Source: Bacteroidota bacterium (GTDB lineage: Bacteria; Bacteroidota; Rhodothermia; Rhodothermales; UBA10348). From it: a stretch of DNA of 47,406 bases. Positions 1-8,320 of this stretch are shown piece after piece. The DNA lies in the NCBI GenBank assembly GCA_029262775.1, contig JAJCYR010000048.1, forward strand, positions 1 through 47,406, in the 5' to 3' direction. Under the pieces are notes generated by a model. The model was not told the origin of the DNA, made no database searches, and was given only the letters and a program-made list of their open reading frames with translations. The stretch's first letter is position 1, and the number at the start of each line of letters is the position of its first letter. Made by a program: the position numbers and the translations under genes.

Positions 1-51
1 CACACCCTTCTGAGGCGGCGAAACGCCATCTACTGCGTTGTCCCTCCTTCG

Positions 52-139
52 AATAGCGCTGCTATTCGGCGTCGGGACGCCTTGCATCTGTCATTCCGGC
101 GCTCGCATCTTGGTGCACGCTGGTTCTTCAACACGCTTC
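52..139. repeat. 88-bp dispersed repeat, copy 1
   Basis: This segment is identical, base for base, to 21157-21244. It contains two small palindromes: a GAATAGC-GCT-GCTATTC hairpin at 51-67 and GCGTC-GG-GACGC at 69-80. It ends with the motif TTCAACACGCTT, directly at the stop codon of the flanking minus-strand gene. The size, the hairpins and the intergenic position resemble a REP/BIME-like repeat, but no RAYT transposase is visible in the window, so the class is inferred. Confidence 0.85.
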
Positions 140-1041
140 TAGGACAGATACGCGAGTGATTCCCGGTCAAATGCACGGGGTGCAACGTTGAAAACGTTCT
201 CCAGGGCGTTTCCCGGGCATACATTGCCGTCCAGCAGCATGCGGAACTGGTCGCTTGTGATGGGTAGTGCCCATCCACCGAGGACGGCGATGATCGGAGC
301 CATGAGGGCAGCCGGTTGTCTGATCATGGGCCGGTGTCCGATACCCGCTCCGTCGGCAATACGCCGCAGGATGTCCGTGTAGGCCATGGCGTCGGCGCCG
401 CCCAGGCACAGCCGCCTGCCGTTCAAATCGGGCCGCTCGAGCGCGTTCGTAAACGCAGTAGCCACATCTTCCACGTGCACGGGCTGCATCTGGTATGCAC
501 CGTCGCCAAAGACGGGCCACACGGGAAACGGCCTCAACAACGTGCGTACGAGCTGCGAGCAGAACTCCGGCTGACCGGGCGCGGGCTTCCCGAAAATGAG
601 CGACGGCCGGAGCACTACGGCATGTTCGAACCCAGCGCGCAAGACGGTGTTTTCTGCCTTCCATTTACTCACCTGGTAGGCCGACACGCCGTCCTCCCGG
701 GCGCCGTTGGCGCTCATCTGTATGAACGAGCGAACGCCCGCACGTTTTGCCTCCACCACCATGTTCTGCGTGCCTACATGGTGCACGGCGTCAAAGGTAA
801 CCCCCTTCGAGGGGCGCTCCTCAATGATTCCTACCAGATGGATTACGGCATCCATCCCTTCCGCCTTCCCATACAGGGATGAGGGCCTCAGGATGTCGCC
901 CTCCACTGTCGGAATTCCTGGGTTCGGCCCTTCCACGGGTTTGGAGCGCACGAGGGCGCGGACGCTGTGTCCGGCCTTGGCAAGTGAACGGGCCACGTAC
1001 TGGCCCACGAATCCGGTCGTGCCGGTCAGGAAGACGTTCAT
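139..1041 (-). CDS. NAD(P)-binding atypical SDR, NDUFA9-like
   Basis: A 300-residue protein of the extended/atypical short-chain dehydrogenase family, closest in layout to the complex-I NDUFA9-like and NmrA-like nucleoside-diphosphate-sugar epimerase group. The N-terminus has a Rossmann glycine motif (TGTTGFVGQYVA, residues 6-17), followed by the DILRP and VIHLVGI segments usual for this family. A YQVSK segment near residue 122 matches the YxxxK catalytic motif. The C-terminal half is less conserved. The substrate cannot be read from sequence; NDUFA9-like homologues bind NADPH without clear turnover. The stop codon touches the dispersed repeat at 52-139. It is monocistronic here and diverges from the hydrolase gene at 1192. 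Confidence 0.8.
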   Translation of the reverse strand: MNVFLTGTTGFVGQYVARSLAKAGHSVRALVRSKPVEGPNPGIPTVEGDILRPSSLYGKAEGMDAVIHLVGIIEERPSKGVTFDAVHHVGTQNMVVEAKRAGVRSFIQMSANGAREDGVSAYQVSKWKAENTVLRAGFEHAVVLRPSLIFGKPAPGQPEFCSQLVRTLLRPFPVWPVFGDGAYQMQPVHVEDVATAFTNALERPDLNGRRLCLGGADAMAYTDILRRIADGAGIGHRPMIRQPAALMAPIIAVLGGWALPITSDQFRMLLDGNVCPGNALENVFNVAPRAFDRESLAYLS

Positions 1042-1191
1042 GGGGGTGGGTGTCAGGTAGGAGTGTACCCTCTTCTATTCGTGTCCGCCGGCGGGGGTCC
1101 CCACAACGGCTTCGAAGTGCGCCGGGAATCCTTCCGATCCGCTCGTCCGTACAAGCTCAACCGCCGCATCTCCCAAACTATCACGGCTTCC

Positions 1192-1872
1192 ATGAAAATC
1201 ACGTTCTTCGGCCACTCGGCGCTGCAGATTGATCTCGACGGCACGACGCTTCTGGTCGATCCGTTTCTGTCGGGCAATCCACTCACCGACGAAGACCCTG
1301 ACACGCTGAATCCGGACGTGATCCTGCTCACGCATGCACACGGAGATCACTGGGGCGATACGCCGCAGATCGCCACACGAACGGGCGCGCTCGTCGTCGC
1401 CAATTTCGAAATCACACAGTACCTGGGCTCGAAGCATGATCATACGAACGTACAGCCCATGAATACCGGAGGGTCGTGGAGCTTTCCGTGGGGCCGCGTG
1501 ACGCAGACGTGGGCGCGGCACAGTTCATCGTTCCCCGATGGCACGTACGGCGGCAATCCGGGCGGGTACATCCTGGAGATTGAGGGGAAATGCATTTATC
1601 TCGCCGGCGATACCAGCCCATTCATGGAAATGGAATGGATTGGGGAGGAATTTGACATCGACGTAGCGCTGCTTCCGATCGGCGATTGTTTCACGATGGG
1701 GCCAGCGGGTTCGCGCCGGGCAGCCGACATGTTGAACCCGGAGTTGACCATTCCCCTCCACTTCAATACATTCCCTTTTATCGAGGTCGACACGGACGCG
1801 TGGCAAACGATGATGGCCGAGGCAGGTCATGCCGCGCGCGTCCTGGCACCTGGCACAGCCATGATGCTGTAG
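1192..1872 (+). CDS. UPF0173-type metal-dependent hydrolase (MBL fold)
   Basis: A 226-residue metallo-beta-lactamase-fold hydrolase, similar to the UPF0173/YtkL and UlaG-like families. The metal-binding motif THAHGDHWGD lies near residue 46. FGHSAL at the N-terminus, the LVDPFLSGNP strand and the AGDTS segment near residue 135 are typical of the family. I chose the ATG at 1192 because the protein from there begins with the canonical family N-terminus (MKITFFGHSAL); the upstream in-frame extension to 1063 looks non-coding. The physiological substrate is unknown. It is followed after one base by the gene at 1874, so the two may be co-transcribed. Confidence 0.85.
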   Translation: MKITFFGHSALQIDLDGTTLLVDPFLSGNPLTDEDPDTLNPDVILLTHAHGDHWGDTPQIATRTGALVVANFEITQYLGSKHDHTNVQPMNTGGSWSFPWGRVTQTWARHSSSFPDGTYGGNPGGYILEIEGKCIYLAGDTSPFMEMEWIGEEFDIDVALLPIGDCFTMGPAGSRRAADMLNPELTIPLHFNTFPFIEVDTDAWQTMMAEAGHAARVLAPGTAMML

Positions 1873-1873
1873 T

Positions 1874-2830
1874 ATGATGACAAACCGGAAGATATTCGCC
1901 GAGCATTCTGGCACGGTCGCCCACCGCGCCGTAGAAGGTCCTGGCGCGTTTGTTCTTCTGGCGACGGCTCTTATTATCGCTTTTCTGATCGCTCTCGTGC
2001 CAGCGGACGTACTGGCCCAGCGACCCATCCAGATGTTCGACCCGTTTTACCGCGGGGAATCGGCATCGCGGACATTCTACGACAATTACGCCGTGACCGC
2101 CGAGCTGTCCTACCGGCCACGTGGACTGCTGCAGGCCGACGACGCGGCAGGCGGCACGGTCGCATCGGGCATTGGCAGTGACCCGGTCGGGCTCAACCTG
2201 CTTTTCGAGTACCAACTCACACCGTACCTGGACGCCGGAGCGTATGTCGATGCGTCGGGTAACGCTGCGGGGCGAACGCTGGGCATCGACTGGCTCCAGC
2301 TCAAGTATTTCCGGCATGAAGAGGGTACGGATTATGCCATTCGGTTGGCCGTGGACCCGTCGTCCGATGCGCGTGGTGGATTTCCCCAGATGGATCTGGG
2401 GTTCCTCTATGAATCACTGCTCTCGCCAACCGTATCGACCGACTTCGGTGTTGGAGTGCGGCGGGTGCAGGTCGGCTTCCAGGAGCTCACGACAGACAAT
2501 CTGCTCCTGCGCAACCGGGCCATCGGGTGGGAAATGCACATGTCCACCAGTTACAGGGTGGTGTTCGATCCGGCGGGTAGCAACATGTTCATTCATGGCC
2601 TGCTACAGGGGGGACGGTATGATCTTGTGGAGTGGATTGCTGGCCAGGCCGAGCGCTCCTCCACCGATTACCAGGGCGGAGTCATCTGGCTTCGCTCGGG
2701 CCTGGACATTAAACGCCCCGGCTATCAGTTCGAGCCCTATCTGAGTATTCCTGTCTCGCAGTGGGCACCGTCTGAGGGCGAGTGGCCACGGAATCGCGCC
2801 CGGGTTGGTGTCCGGTTCATGATCCGATGA
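1874..2830 (+). CDS. Predicted exported beta-barrel-like envelope protein
   Basis: A 318-residue protein that I cannot assign to a named family. A long basic N-region is followed by a hydrophobic helix (about residues 27-45) ending in ADVLAQ, which looks like a signal peptidase I site. The mature part is rich in alternating hydrophobic/polar strands, aromatic residues and glycine (for example the YRPRGLL and DFGVGVRRVQVGF segments). It ends in an arginine-bounded aromatic strand (RVGVRFMIR), as in outer-membrane beta-barrels. It may start at either of two consecutive ATGs. Its stop codon overlaps the start of the YfcE-like gene by three bases (ATGA), which suggests translational coupling. Confidence 0.65.
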   Translation: MMTNRKIFAEHSGTVAHRAVEGPGAFVLLATALIIAFLIALVPADVLAQRPIQMFDPFYRGESASRTFYDNYAVTAELSYRPRGLLQADDAAGGTVASGIGSDPVGLNLLFEYQLTPYLDAGAYVDASGNAAGRTLGIDWLQLKYFRHEEGTDYAIRLAVDPSSDARGGFPQMDLGFLYESLLSPTVSTDFGVGVRRVQVGFQELTTDNLLLRNRAIGWEMHMSTSYRVVFDPAGSNMFIHGLLQGGRYDLVEWIAGQAERSSTDYQGGVIWLRSGLDIKRPGYQFEPYLSIPVSQWAPSEGEWPRNRARVGVRFMIR

Positions 2831-3324
2831 CGATCGGAATCCTGTCGGACACCCACGGTTGGTTCCACCCGAATCTTGCCCACTATATGGCGGGCATGGA
2901 CCTGATTCTGCACGCGGGCGATGTCGGCTCGATGGATGTGCTCAATGCGCTGGAAGCCCTGGCGCCGGTCAAGGCAGTCTATGGCAACGTGGATGGATGG
3001 GATATCCGCGCCGAGTCGCCAGAGCACCAGGAGTTTGACGTCGACGGCCTCACGTTCCTGATGACCCACATTGCCGGGCATCCCGGACGGTGGCAACGGG
3101 GAATGGGGCAGGTACTCCGCAAAAAACAGCCCGATGTATTCGTGTGCGGTCACAGTCATATCTTGCAGATTGAACGGGTCGCCACGCTGGGTAACATGTT
3201 GTTCGTGAATCCCGGAGCCGCCGGGCGGCAGGGATTCCACCAGGTAAAGACCTGTGTCCGGATCCATACGCACGAGGGGGCCCTCCGGCAGGCAGAAGTA
3301 ATCCATCTGGATGAGGATCTATAA
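2827..3324 (+). CDS. YfcE-like metallophosphoesterase
   Basis: A 165-residue calcineurin-like phosphoesterase of the YfcE/MJ0936 group. All the metal-binding blocks are present in order: DTHGW near residue 8, HAGD near 30, GNVDGWD near 55, THIAGH near 80 and GHSHI near 105. The length fits single-domain YfcE proteins, which hydrolyse phosphodiesters or related substrates in the cytosol. I chose the start at 2827 (ATGA overlap with the previous gene) because the family N-terminus MTIGILSDTHG begins there. The true substrate is not known. Confidence 0.88.
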   Translation: MTIGILSDTHGWFHPNLAHYMAGMDLILHAGDVGSMDVLNALEALAPVKAVYGNVDGWDIRAESPEHQEFDVDGLTFLMTHIAGHPGRWQRGMGQVLRKKQPDVFVCGHSHILQIERVATLGNMLFVNPGAAGRQGFHQVKTCVRIHTHEGALRQAEVIHLDEDL

Positions 3325-3326
3325 GC

Positions 3327-3342
3327 AAGCGTGTTGAACCAG
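3327..3342 (-). repeat. Short inverted remnant of the dispersed-repeat end
   Basis: The minus strand reads CTGGTTCAACACGCTT. This matches the right end of the 88-bp repeat except for a missing CTT. It sits in the 30-base gap between the phosphoesterase and the phosphatase gene. A further TTCAACACGCTTTT lies at 21141-21154. Confidence 0.5.
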
Positions 3343-3354
3343 TCCCCATAATAC

Positions 3355-5064
3355 ATGAGTGTACAGACCGATCGTTTTGACCTGCGGGCACTGTTTGAAA
3401 CGAGTCAACTGCTGAGTTCATCGCTCGATCTCGGTTTCGTGCTCACCAACCTTCTGCGCACGGCCATGGGTAAACTGCTCGTGACCCGCGGTGCTGCCCT
3501 GCTCTTCGATCCGCTCACGGGCGCCTACAAAGTGGGTGCCTCGAAAGGCATTGCGGAATTGCCGGTCGGTGAGATGGTGCGCCTCGAAGGGTTTACGCCG
3601 GGCGGAATCCTGAAAGGAGAGGACGTTCCGGAGGCGCTGCGGGAGCGGTGTGTGTCACTCGTCTTTCCCGTGGCGTTCGGTCACCGCGAAATCGGGCTTA
3701 TCGGGCTGGGGTCCAAGTTCACGGGCGCCCCGTTCGAGGAGCAGGAACTGGAATTCATGGCGTCGCTCGTGAATATGAGCTCGGCGGCCGTTCATAACTC
3801 CATGATGGTCGAGGAGCTCAAGGTGGCCAACCGCGACCTGGACGGGAAAGTGCAGCAGCTCAATACACTCTTCGACCTGTCGCAGGAATTCAACGCGACG
3901 GTGGACCGCGAGCGCCTCGTCAAGCTGCTGACATTTGCCCTGATGGGGCAGATGATGGTCAACAAACACGTGTTTCTGATCCGGTCGGTGGGGGCAGGAG
4001 CCTCCCAGGGACATGGCGTGCATATTGTTACCGCGCGGGGTGTTCGGGAGAAGGAGTTTTCAGACGGCATGATGCGGACGCTCTGCAATCTACCAGAAAT
4101 GGTACTGCTCGACCAGGATTGTCCCGACTCCCTGCGTCCGCTCTGCGACATGGGTTTCCGTCTGCTGCTGCCCATCCGTCAGAAGGGGGAAACGGGTGCG
4201 GTGCTGGGGCTGGGCTCCAAGATGAACGGGCAGGACTACCAGCCGGACGAAGTCGAGTTTCTCTACGCGCTCGGAAACCTCGCGTTCGTGTCGCTCCAGA
4301 ACTCGTTCCTGGTGGAGGAGCAGATCGAAAAGGAGCGCATGGAAGAGGAAATGCGCCTCGCGCGCGAAATCCAGGAACGCCTGCAGCCCAGTGGCCTCGC
4401 CGACGTGAACGGTCTGGAAGTGGCGGCGCTGGCGCTCCCGAGCCGGGAGGTGGCTGGTGATTATTATGATATTATCCGGATAGATGAGGACGTCACGCTC
4501 TTCGCCATCGCCGATGTCACGGGGAAGGGTATGCCCGCCAGCCTGCTCATGTCCAATGCGCAGGCGTGTCTACGTGTGCTGACACCGCTCCATCTCGACC
4601 TGACAGATGTGACCAGTCACATGAACCGGGTTATCTGCGAGAATACGGGGTACGACAAGTTCATCACGTATTTCCACGGAATTTACCGGCACGCGGACCG
4701 CTCCTTTGAATACGTGAATGCGGGGCACAATCCGCCCACGCTGGTGCGTGCCAATGGCGACATGGAATTACTCGAACAGGGCGGCTTATTGCTCGGGGTG
4801 ATGTCTGGAATTGGGTACGATAAAGGTGTGGTGACGATTGGCAAGGGAGACGTGCTGGCCATGTTCACAGACGGTGTGACCGAAGCCATGAGTCCAGACG
4901 GGGAGGAATACCACGAAGATCGTCTGGAGGCACTGCTGATTGAACACCGACACAAGTCCGCTGCCGAGATCATGCACGAGTTGCGTGAGGATATTCGCAC
5001 GTTCACGGGCGACGTTCAGGTACTGTCGGACGACCTTACGATGATGATTCTGAAAGGCTGCTGA
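3355..5064 (+). CDS. GAF-GAF-PP2C (RsbU/SpoIIE-type) serine phosphatase
   Basis: A 569-residue cytosolic signalling phosphatase. Two GAF-like sensor regions (about residues 15-145 and 165-310) are joined to a short helical segment (EKERMEEEMRLAREIQERL, about 323-341) and a C-terminal SpoIIE/PP2C domain. Metal-binding and catalytic aspartates are present in AGDYYD, IADVTGKGMPA, FTDGVTEA and SDDLT, so the enzyme should be active. Known family members dephosphorylate anti-sigma-factor antagonists in partner-switching cascades, but no anti-sigma factor or STAS protein is encoded nearby, so the target is unknown. No transmembrane segment is seen. It is convergent with the M28 gene, with only 33 bases between them. 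Confidence 0.9.
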   Translation: MSVQTDRFDLRALFETSQLLSSSLDLGFVLTNLLRTAMGKLLVTRGAALLFDPLTGAYKVGASKGIAELPVGEMVRLEGFTPGGILKGEDVPEALRERCVSLVFPVAFGHREIGLIGLGSKFTGAPFEEQELEFMASLVNMSSAAVHNSMMVEELKVANRDLDGKVQQLNTLFDLSQEFNATVDRERLVKLLTFALMGQMMVNKHVFLIRSVGAGASQGHGVHIVTARGVREKEFSDGMMRTLCNLPEMVLLDQDCPDSLRPLCDMGFRLLLPIRQKGETGAVLGLGSKMNGQDYQPDEVEFLYALGNLAFVSLQNSFLVEEQIEKERMEEEMRLAREIQERLQPSGLADVNGLEVAALALPSREVAGDYYDIIRIDEDVTLFAIADVTGKGMPASLLMSNAQACLRVLTPLHLDLTDVTSHMNRVICENTGYDKFITYFHGIYRHADRSFEYVNAGHNPPTLVRANGDMELLEQGGLLLGVMSGIGYDKGVVTIGKGDVLAMFTDGVTEAMSPDGEEYHEDRLEALLIEHRHKSAAEIMHELREDIRTFTGDVQVLSDDLTMMILKGC

Positions 5065-5080
5065 AGGGCGGCTCCGTCCG

Positions 5081-5112
5081 CCTATCGTCGAAGCCGCCTA
5101 TCGTCGAAGCCG
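5081..5112. repeat. 16-bp tandem duplication at a gene 3' end
   Basis: Two perfect copies of CCTATCGTCGAAGCCG, head to tail. The second copy spans the stop codon of the minus-strand M28 gene, in the narrow gap between two convergent genes. It looks like a recent slip or duplication that moved or duplicated the 3' end. Confidence 0.8.
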
Positions 5113-6495
5113 CCCAGACGGAAACACCACGACGCTCTGATTTCCGTCCTTGCCGACCGATGCCACGCCGAAGAGGAAGTTGTCGATCACAATGCCCTCC
5201 AGGGTGTAGGAAGTTACATCGGGCCCGACGAGACGCATGTGTTGCCACTGGGGCGCCGTCGTGTCGCGCCAGTAGACCAAATAGCCCGCGAGATCAGGAT
5301 CGCTGACCGCGTCCCACTGGAGCGTGGTCGACGGTTGTACGGCGCCGCCGATCCGGACCTGGTCCGGAGCCGGCGGCGCCGTAGCCAAACCGGCCAGCGT
5401 CAGGATGTTCACGGCGGTGAGCTTGGCGGCGTAGTCCGCATTGACGCCCTCCACGACGTCTCCGTAGGCGATCCCGTTTTCAGCGCGGATGTCCTGGTGT
5501 TGCCTCGTGTAGTTCTCGTGCGTTTCCATGATGCGGATGCCCGCAAACCCTGCGTCGTTGAAGGGCCGGTGGTGTCCTCCGCGTCCGAACCGGTCCAGGC
5601 GGTAAATGAGCATGGGATTCATTTCCGGCATGTAGAGCTGCGTGATGCGGTGCACGTAGCGGGCCAGCTGGCGCGATACGCCGTCCACCTCACCCCCCTC
5701 GAAGCGCCGCCGCCGACGTTCCTGTTCGGTCTCCGTGACGGGTGTCGGCTCCGAGAAAATCCGGAACGAGCGGTTGTCGATGACGCCGTCGACGCCTTCG
5801 ATGTTGCCAATCATGTCGTTATTCAGAACGCCCACAATATGCCAGTCCCTGTCGCCGGCAACACCGGCCATGTGGGTACCGCCCCAGAGGCCCTGCTCCT
5901 CGCCCGACAGGCCGACGTAGATGATGCTGGTGGGGAAATCATAATCCGACAGGACACGGGCAGCTTCAATCACGCCTGCCATGCCAGAAGCGTTGTCATT
6001 CGCGCCGGGCGCATCGGTGACGCCATCACTGCCGTCCGAGGCCCGTGAATCGATGTCCCCCGCCATGATGACATAGGAATTCGGGTAACGTGTGCCGCGC
6101 TGGATGGCCAGCACGTTCACCACTTCCACATCACGAACCGCGCGTGAGGAGCTTCCCTCCTCAATGAGCGTGCGCTGCGTCGAGACCTCCAGGCACCCGT
6201 TGCAGGCCGCAGAAATGCCACGGAATTCCGCTTCTATCCACCGGCGGGCGGCCCCAATGCCGCGCGTCGACGAGAGCGTATCGGAAAACGTATTACGCGT
6301 GCCGAAGCCAGCGAGTATACGGACGTCACCCATGATCCGGTCGGCATCCACAGCGTCAACGAGGGCGTACATGCGCGCGTCAACGAGGGCCGGCGCATCT
6401 ACCCGTTCCTGCTGGGCCAGCAGTGGCGGGGCCGAGGCCAGGAGGATGAGCGCAGAGGTGAGGACGAAAATGGAAACGGTCCGGGTGGTTGTCAT
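5098..6495 (-). CDS. Secreted M28-family metallopeptidase with C-terminal FN3-like domain
   Basis: A 465-residue exported peptidase. A signal peptide (hydrophobic residues 8-24, ending LLAQQ) precedes an M28 zinc-aminopeptidase domain. Metal and catalytic blocks are visible: AGDIDSRASD, APGANDNASG, SGEEQGLWG, NNDMIGN and a late THENY histidine. The first ligand position, often a histidine in HxDS, reads Asp in GDIDS. Residues about 375-460 resemble a fibronectin type III domain, with a WDAVSDPDLAGYLVYW strand pattern. The start overlaps the stop of the upstream M1 gene by four bases, so the two form one operon of periplasmic or secreted peptidases that probably feed on external peptides. Confidence 0.87.
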   Translation of the reverse strand: MTTTRTVSIFVLTSALILLASAPPLLAQQERVDAPALVDARMYALVDAVDADRIMGDVRILAGFGTRNTFSDTLSSTRGIGAARRWIEAEFRGISAACNGCLEVSTQRTLIEEGSSSRAVRDVEVVNVLAIQRGTRYPNSYVIMAGDIDSRASDGSDGVTDAPGANDNASGMAGVIEAARVLSDYDFPTSIIYVGLSGEEQGLWGGTHMAGVAGDRDWHIVGVLNNDMIGNIEGVDGVIDNRSFRIFSEPTPVTETEQERRRRRFEGGEVDGVSRQLARYVHRITQLYMPEMNPMLIYRLDRFGRGGHHRPFNDAGFAGIRIMETHENYTRQHQDIRAENGIAYGDVVEGVNADYAAKLTAVNILTLAGLATAPPAPDQVRIGGAVQPSTTLQWDAVSDPDLAGYLVYWRDTTAPQWQHMRLVGPDVTSYTLEGIVIDNFLFGVASVGKDGNQSVVVFPSGRLRR

Positions 6496-8105
6496 GGTGT
6501 TGGGGCATGTGAGACGGAGAAACGGGCAAGAAGCTGCACGTCCGGGTCGGGTACCACATCGGCGGCACGGCCGTCAAATGGAAGCGTAAAGGTCGCATTT
6601 TTTGATGACACGCGAACGGTGTGCCGCGTCCGCTTGCCGTCGGGCGAGACGATGTCGACATCCAGGGGAAAATCGTACGTATGATGACCCTGTAGTTGCC
6701 GGATGGTGAGCTCGATGCCCGTGTCTGCTGGCGACCAGGAGACGGCCAGATCCGGGTAGGCGGGCTGAAAAATCCACTGATCGAAAAACGTACCGAGGTG
6801 CCGGCCCGACGCGCGTTCCATGACGTCGCGGAAGTCGCGCGTCAGGGCGTTGCTGTCGCGGTACGTCCGGTAGTAGTCGCGGATGCCCTGCGAAAACGCA
6901 TCGTCTCCGATTTCGCGGCGCAGCATGTGCAGTGTCCATCCCCCTTTCTGGTAGGAGTTGGTGCTGAGCAGCTGCATCAGGTTCGAAATGCGTTCATCGA
7001 CCACCGGGATGTCCGGATTCTCGTCGGCAAACGCCAGCACCCGCTCGCGCAGGCCAGCCATGCCCGTCTCAAAGCGGTCGCGACCATAGGTGTGCTCCAT
7101 CCAGAGCTGCGTGAAGTACGTGGCGAACCCTTCGCTGAGCCAGATATGGTGCCAGTCCTTCTCGGACGCCGAATTCCCGAACCACTGATGCGCGATTTCG
7201 TGGGCAATCAGGCCCTCGCTGCGGCGATCGCCCGTCACGGATCCTTCCGAGTAGAAGATGTTGGATGCGTTCTCCATGCCACCAAAACGCGTTTTGGACT
7301 GGACATTTGCCAGCTTCTCATACGGAAACTCGCCGATGACATCGGTCAGCCAGCGGGTAATGCGCGTGGCGAGGGCGTAGTCGTGGAAGCCAGCGTCGCG
7401 GTCCTGCGGGTAGACCCAGCTGGAGATGGGAACGCCGTAGACCTCGCCTTCATGGGACACGGCGAACCGGGCGGCTCCCATGACCATGACCTTGGTAGGG
7501 ATGGGGACGTTGGTGGCCCAGCGCGTCAACATCATGCCCGGCGTGAGGAACGATTCTTCCCGAAGCGTCCCCGTACCTATGACCTGGTAGTGAATGGGCG
7601 CACGCACCGTCCACTCCACGGTCGCTTTGTCCGCAGGGTGGTCGACCGTCGGCAGCCAATGGCGCGCCCTGTTTGGCCAGTTGTCACCGAAGAATGTTCG
7701 ATCACCATACCTGTTTGTCGAAATAATGAGGCCATCTTGGGGTATTCCATCGTATAAAATTCGAATATAGATAGTATTATCCGAATTATGTGCGGCCGGA
7801 ATGGTGATGTGAATGTCATCATTCTCGTGGGTGAACGGGGCCTGCTGGCCATTGACCTGGACATTCCGGACCGTCATGTAGTCCATGAAGTCCAGCGTGA
7901 CGCGAGGCACATTCTCGCCGTGGAGCTGGACGCGGAGCGTAGCCAAGCCCCGAATCACGTCCGATGCGTCGCTCAGCGTCAGATCAAATGCGTAGTGCAG
8001 TACGTCGACCGCTGGATCGGGTTGGTCGGGGTCGGGAAGCTGGGCGAGGGAAGGGGAGGCGAGCGCCGTGAGCGCGACGAACAGGAAGAGCAATCGGAGG
8101 AGCAT
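6492..8105 (-). CDS. Secreted M1-family zinc aminopeptidase
   Basis: A 537-residue exported gluzincin. The signal peptide MLLRLLFLFVALTALASPSL sits at the N-terminus from the ATG at 8105; the 36-codon in-frame extension upstream to 8213 crosses a tandem repeat and a terminator, so I exclude it. The substrate-binding motif is GGMENAS, and the zinc site is HEIAH (about residues 302-306) with the third ligand in LSEGFATYF. The C-terminal helical domain of larger M1 enzymes is reduced. The stop overlaps the M28 start. A short AT-rich patch (about 7739-7788) lies inside the gene but encodes a normal part of the fold. Confidence 0.9.
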   Translation of the reverse strand: MLLRLLFLFVALTALASPSLAQLPDPDQPDPAVDVLHYAFDLTLSDASDVIRGLATLRVQLHGENVPRVTLDFMDYMTVRNVQVNGQQAPFTHENDDIHITIPAAHNSDNTIYIRILYDGIPQDGLIISTNRYGDRTFFGDNWPNRARHWLPTVDHPADKATVEWTVRAPIHYQVIGTGTLREESFLTPGMMLTRWATNVPIPTKVMVMGAARFAVSHEGEVYGVPISSWVYPQDRDAGFHDYALATRITRWLTDVIGEFPYEKLANVQSKTRFGGMENASNIFYSEGSVTGDRRSEGLIAHEIAHQWFGNSASEKDWHHIWLSEGFATYFTQLWMEHTYGRDRFETGMAGLRERVLAFADENPDIPVVDERISNLMQLLSTNSYQKGGWTLHMLRREIGDDAFSQGIRDYYRTYRDSNALTRDFRDVMERASGRHLGTFFDQWIFQPAYPDLAVSWSPADTGIELTIRQLQGHHTYDFPLDVDIVSPDGKRTRHTVRVSSKNATFTLPFDGRAADVVPDPDVQLLARFSVSHAPTP

Positions 8106-8123
8106 GCCGTCTGACAAGGATGG

Positions 8124-8157
8124 TGGTAAGCAACAGTAGGTGGTAAGCAACGGTAGG
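8124..8157. repeat. 17-bp tandem repeat in the M1 leader
   Basis: Two copies of TGGTAAGCAAC[A/G]GTAGG, head to tail, with one mismatch. They lie between the leader terminator (8192-8236) and the M1 start codon at 8105, on the transcribed side of that gene. Confidence 0.8.
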
Positions 8158-8191
8158 CGCACGATACGGCGGCGCAACACATGCAGGCTAC

Positions 8192-8236
8192 AAAAAAAGG
8201 CGGCCCCGTTCAATGCTTCGATTGAACGGGGCCGCC
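8192..8236 (-). terminator. Intrinsic terminator or attenuator upstream of the M1 gene
   Basis: A perfect 16-bp GC-rich stem (8199-8214 paired with 8221-8236, loop GCTTCG) is followed on the minus strand by seven Ts (8198-8192). In that orientation it ends a transcript that starts between the pilin-like gene and here, 87 bases before the M1 ATG. No minus-strand gene lies upstream, so it either attenuates the M1-M28 operon or ends a short RNA. On the plus strand it lacks a T-run. Confidence 0.8.
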
Positions 8237-8297
8237 GAATGTAAGCTGTAGCGAAGTGCGTACCCCCTCAAATACGGGCTTCACCTGCTCACACAGT

Positions 8298-8315
8298 GTA
8301 CATCATCGGATGTAC
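8298..8315. promoter_or_regulatory. Palindrome next to the start of the pilin-like operon
   Basis: GTACATC-ATCG-GATGTAC, a perfect 7-bp inverted repeat with a 4-base spacer. It lies 5 bases upstream of the ATG at 8321, in the divergent region between the peptidase operon and the secretion-like locus. It could be a repressor site or an RNA hairpin; no regulator is encoded next to it. Confidence 0.4.
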
Positions 8316-8320
8316 GGACC

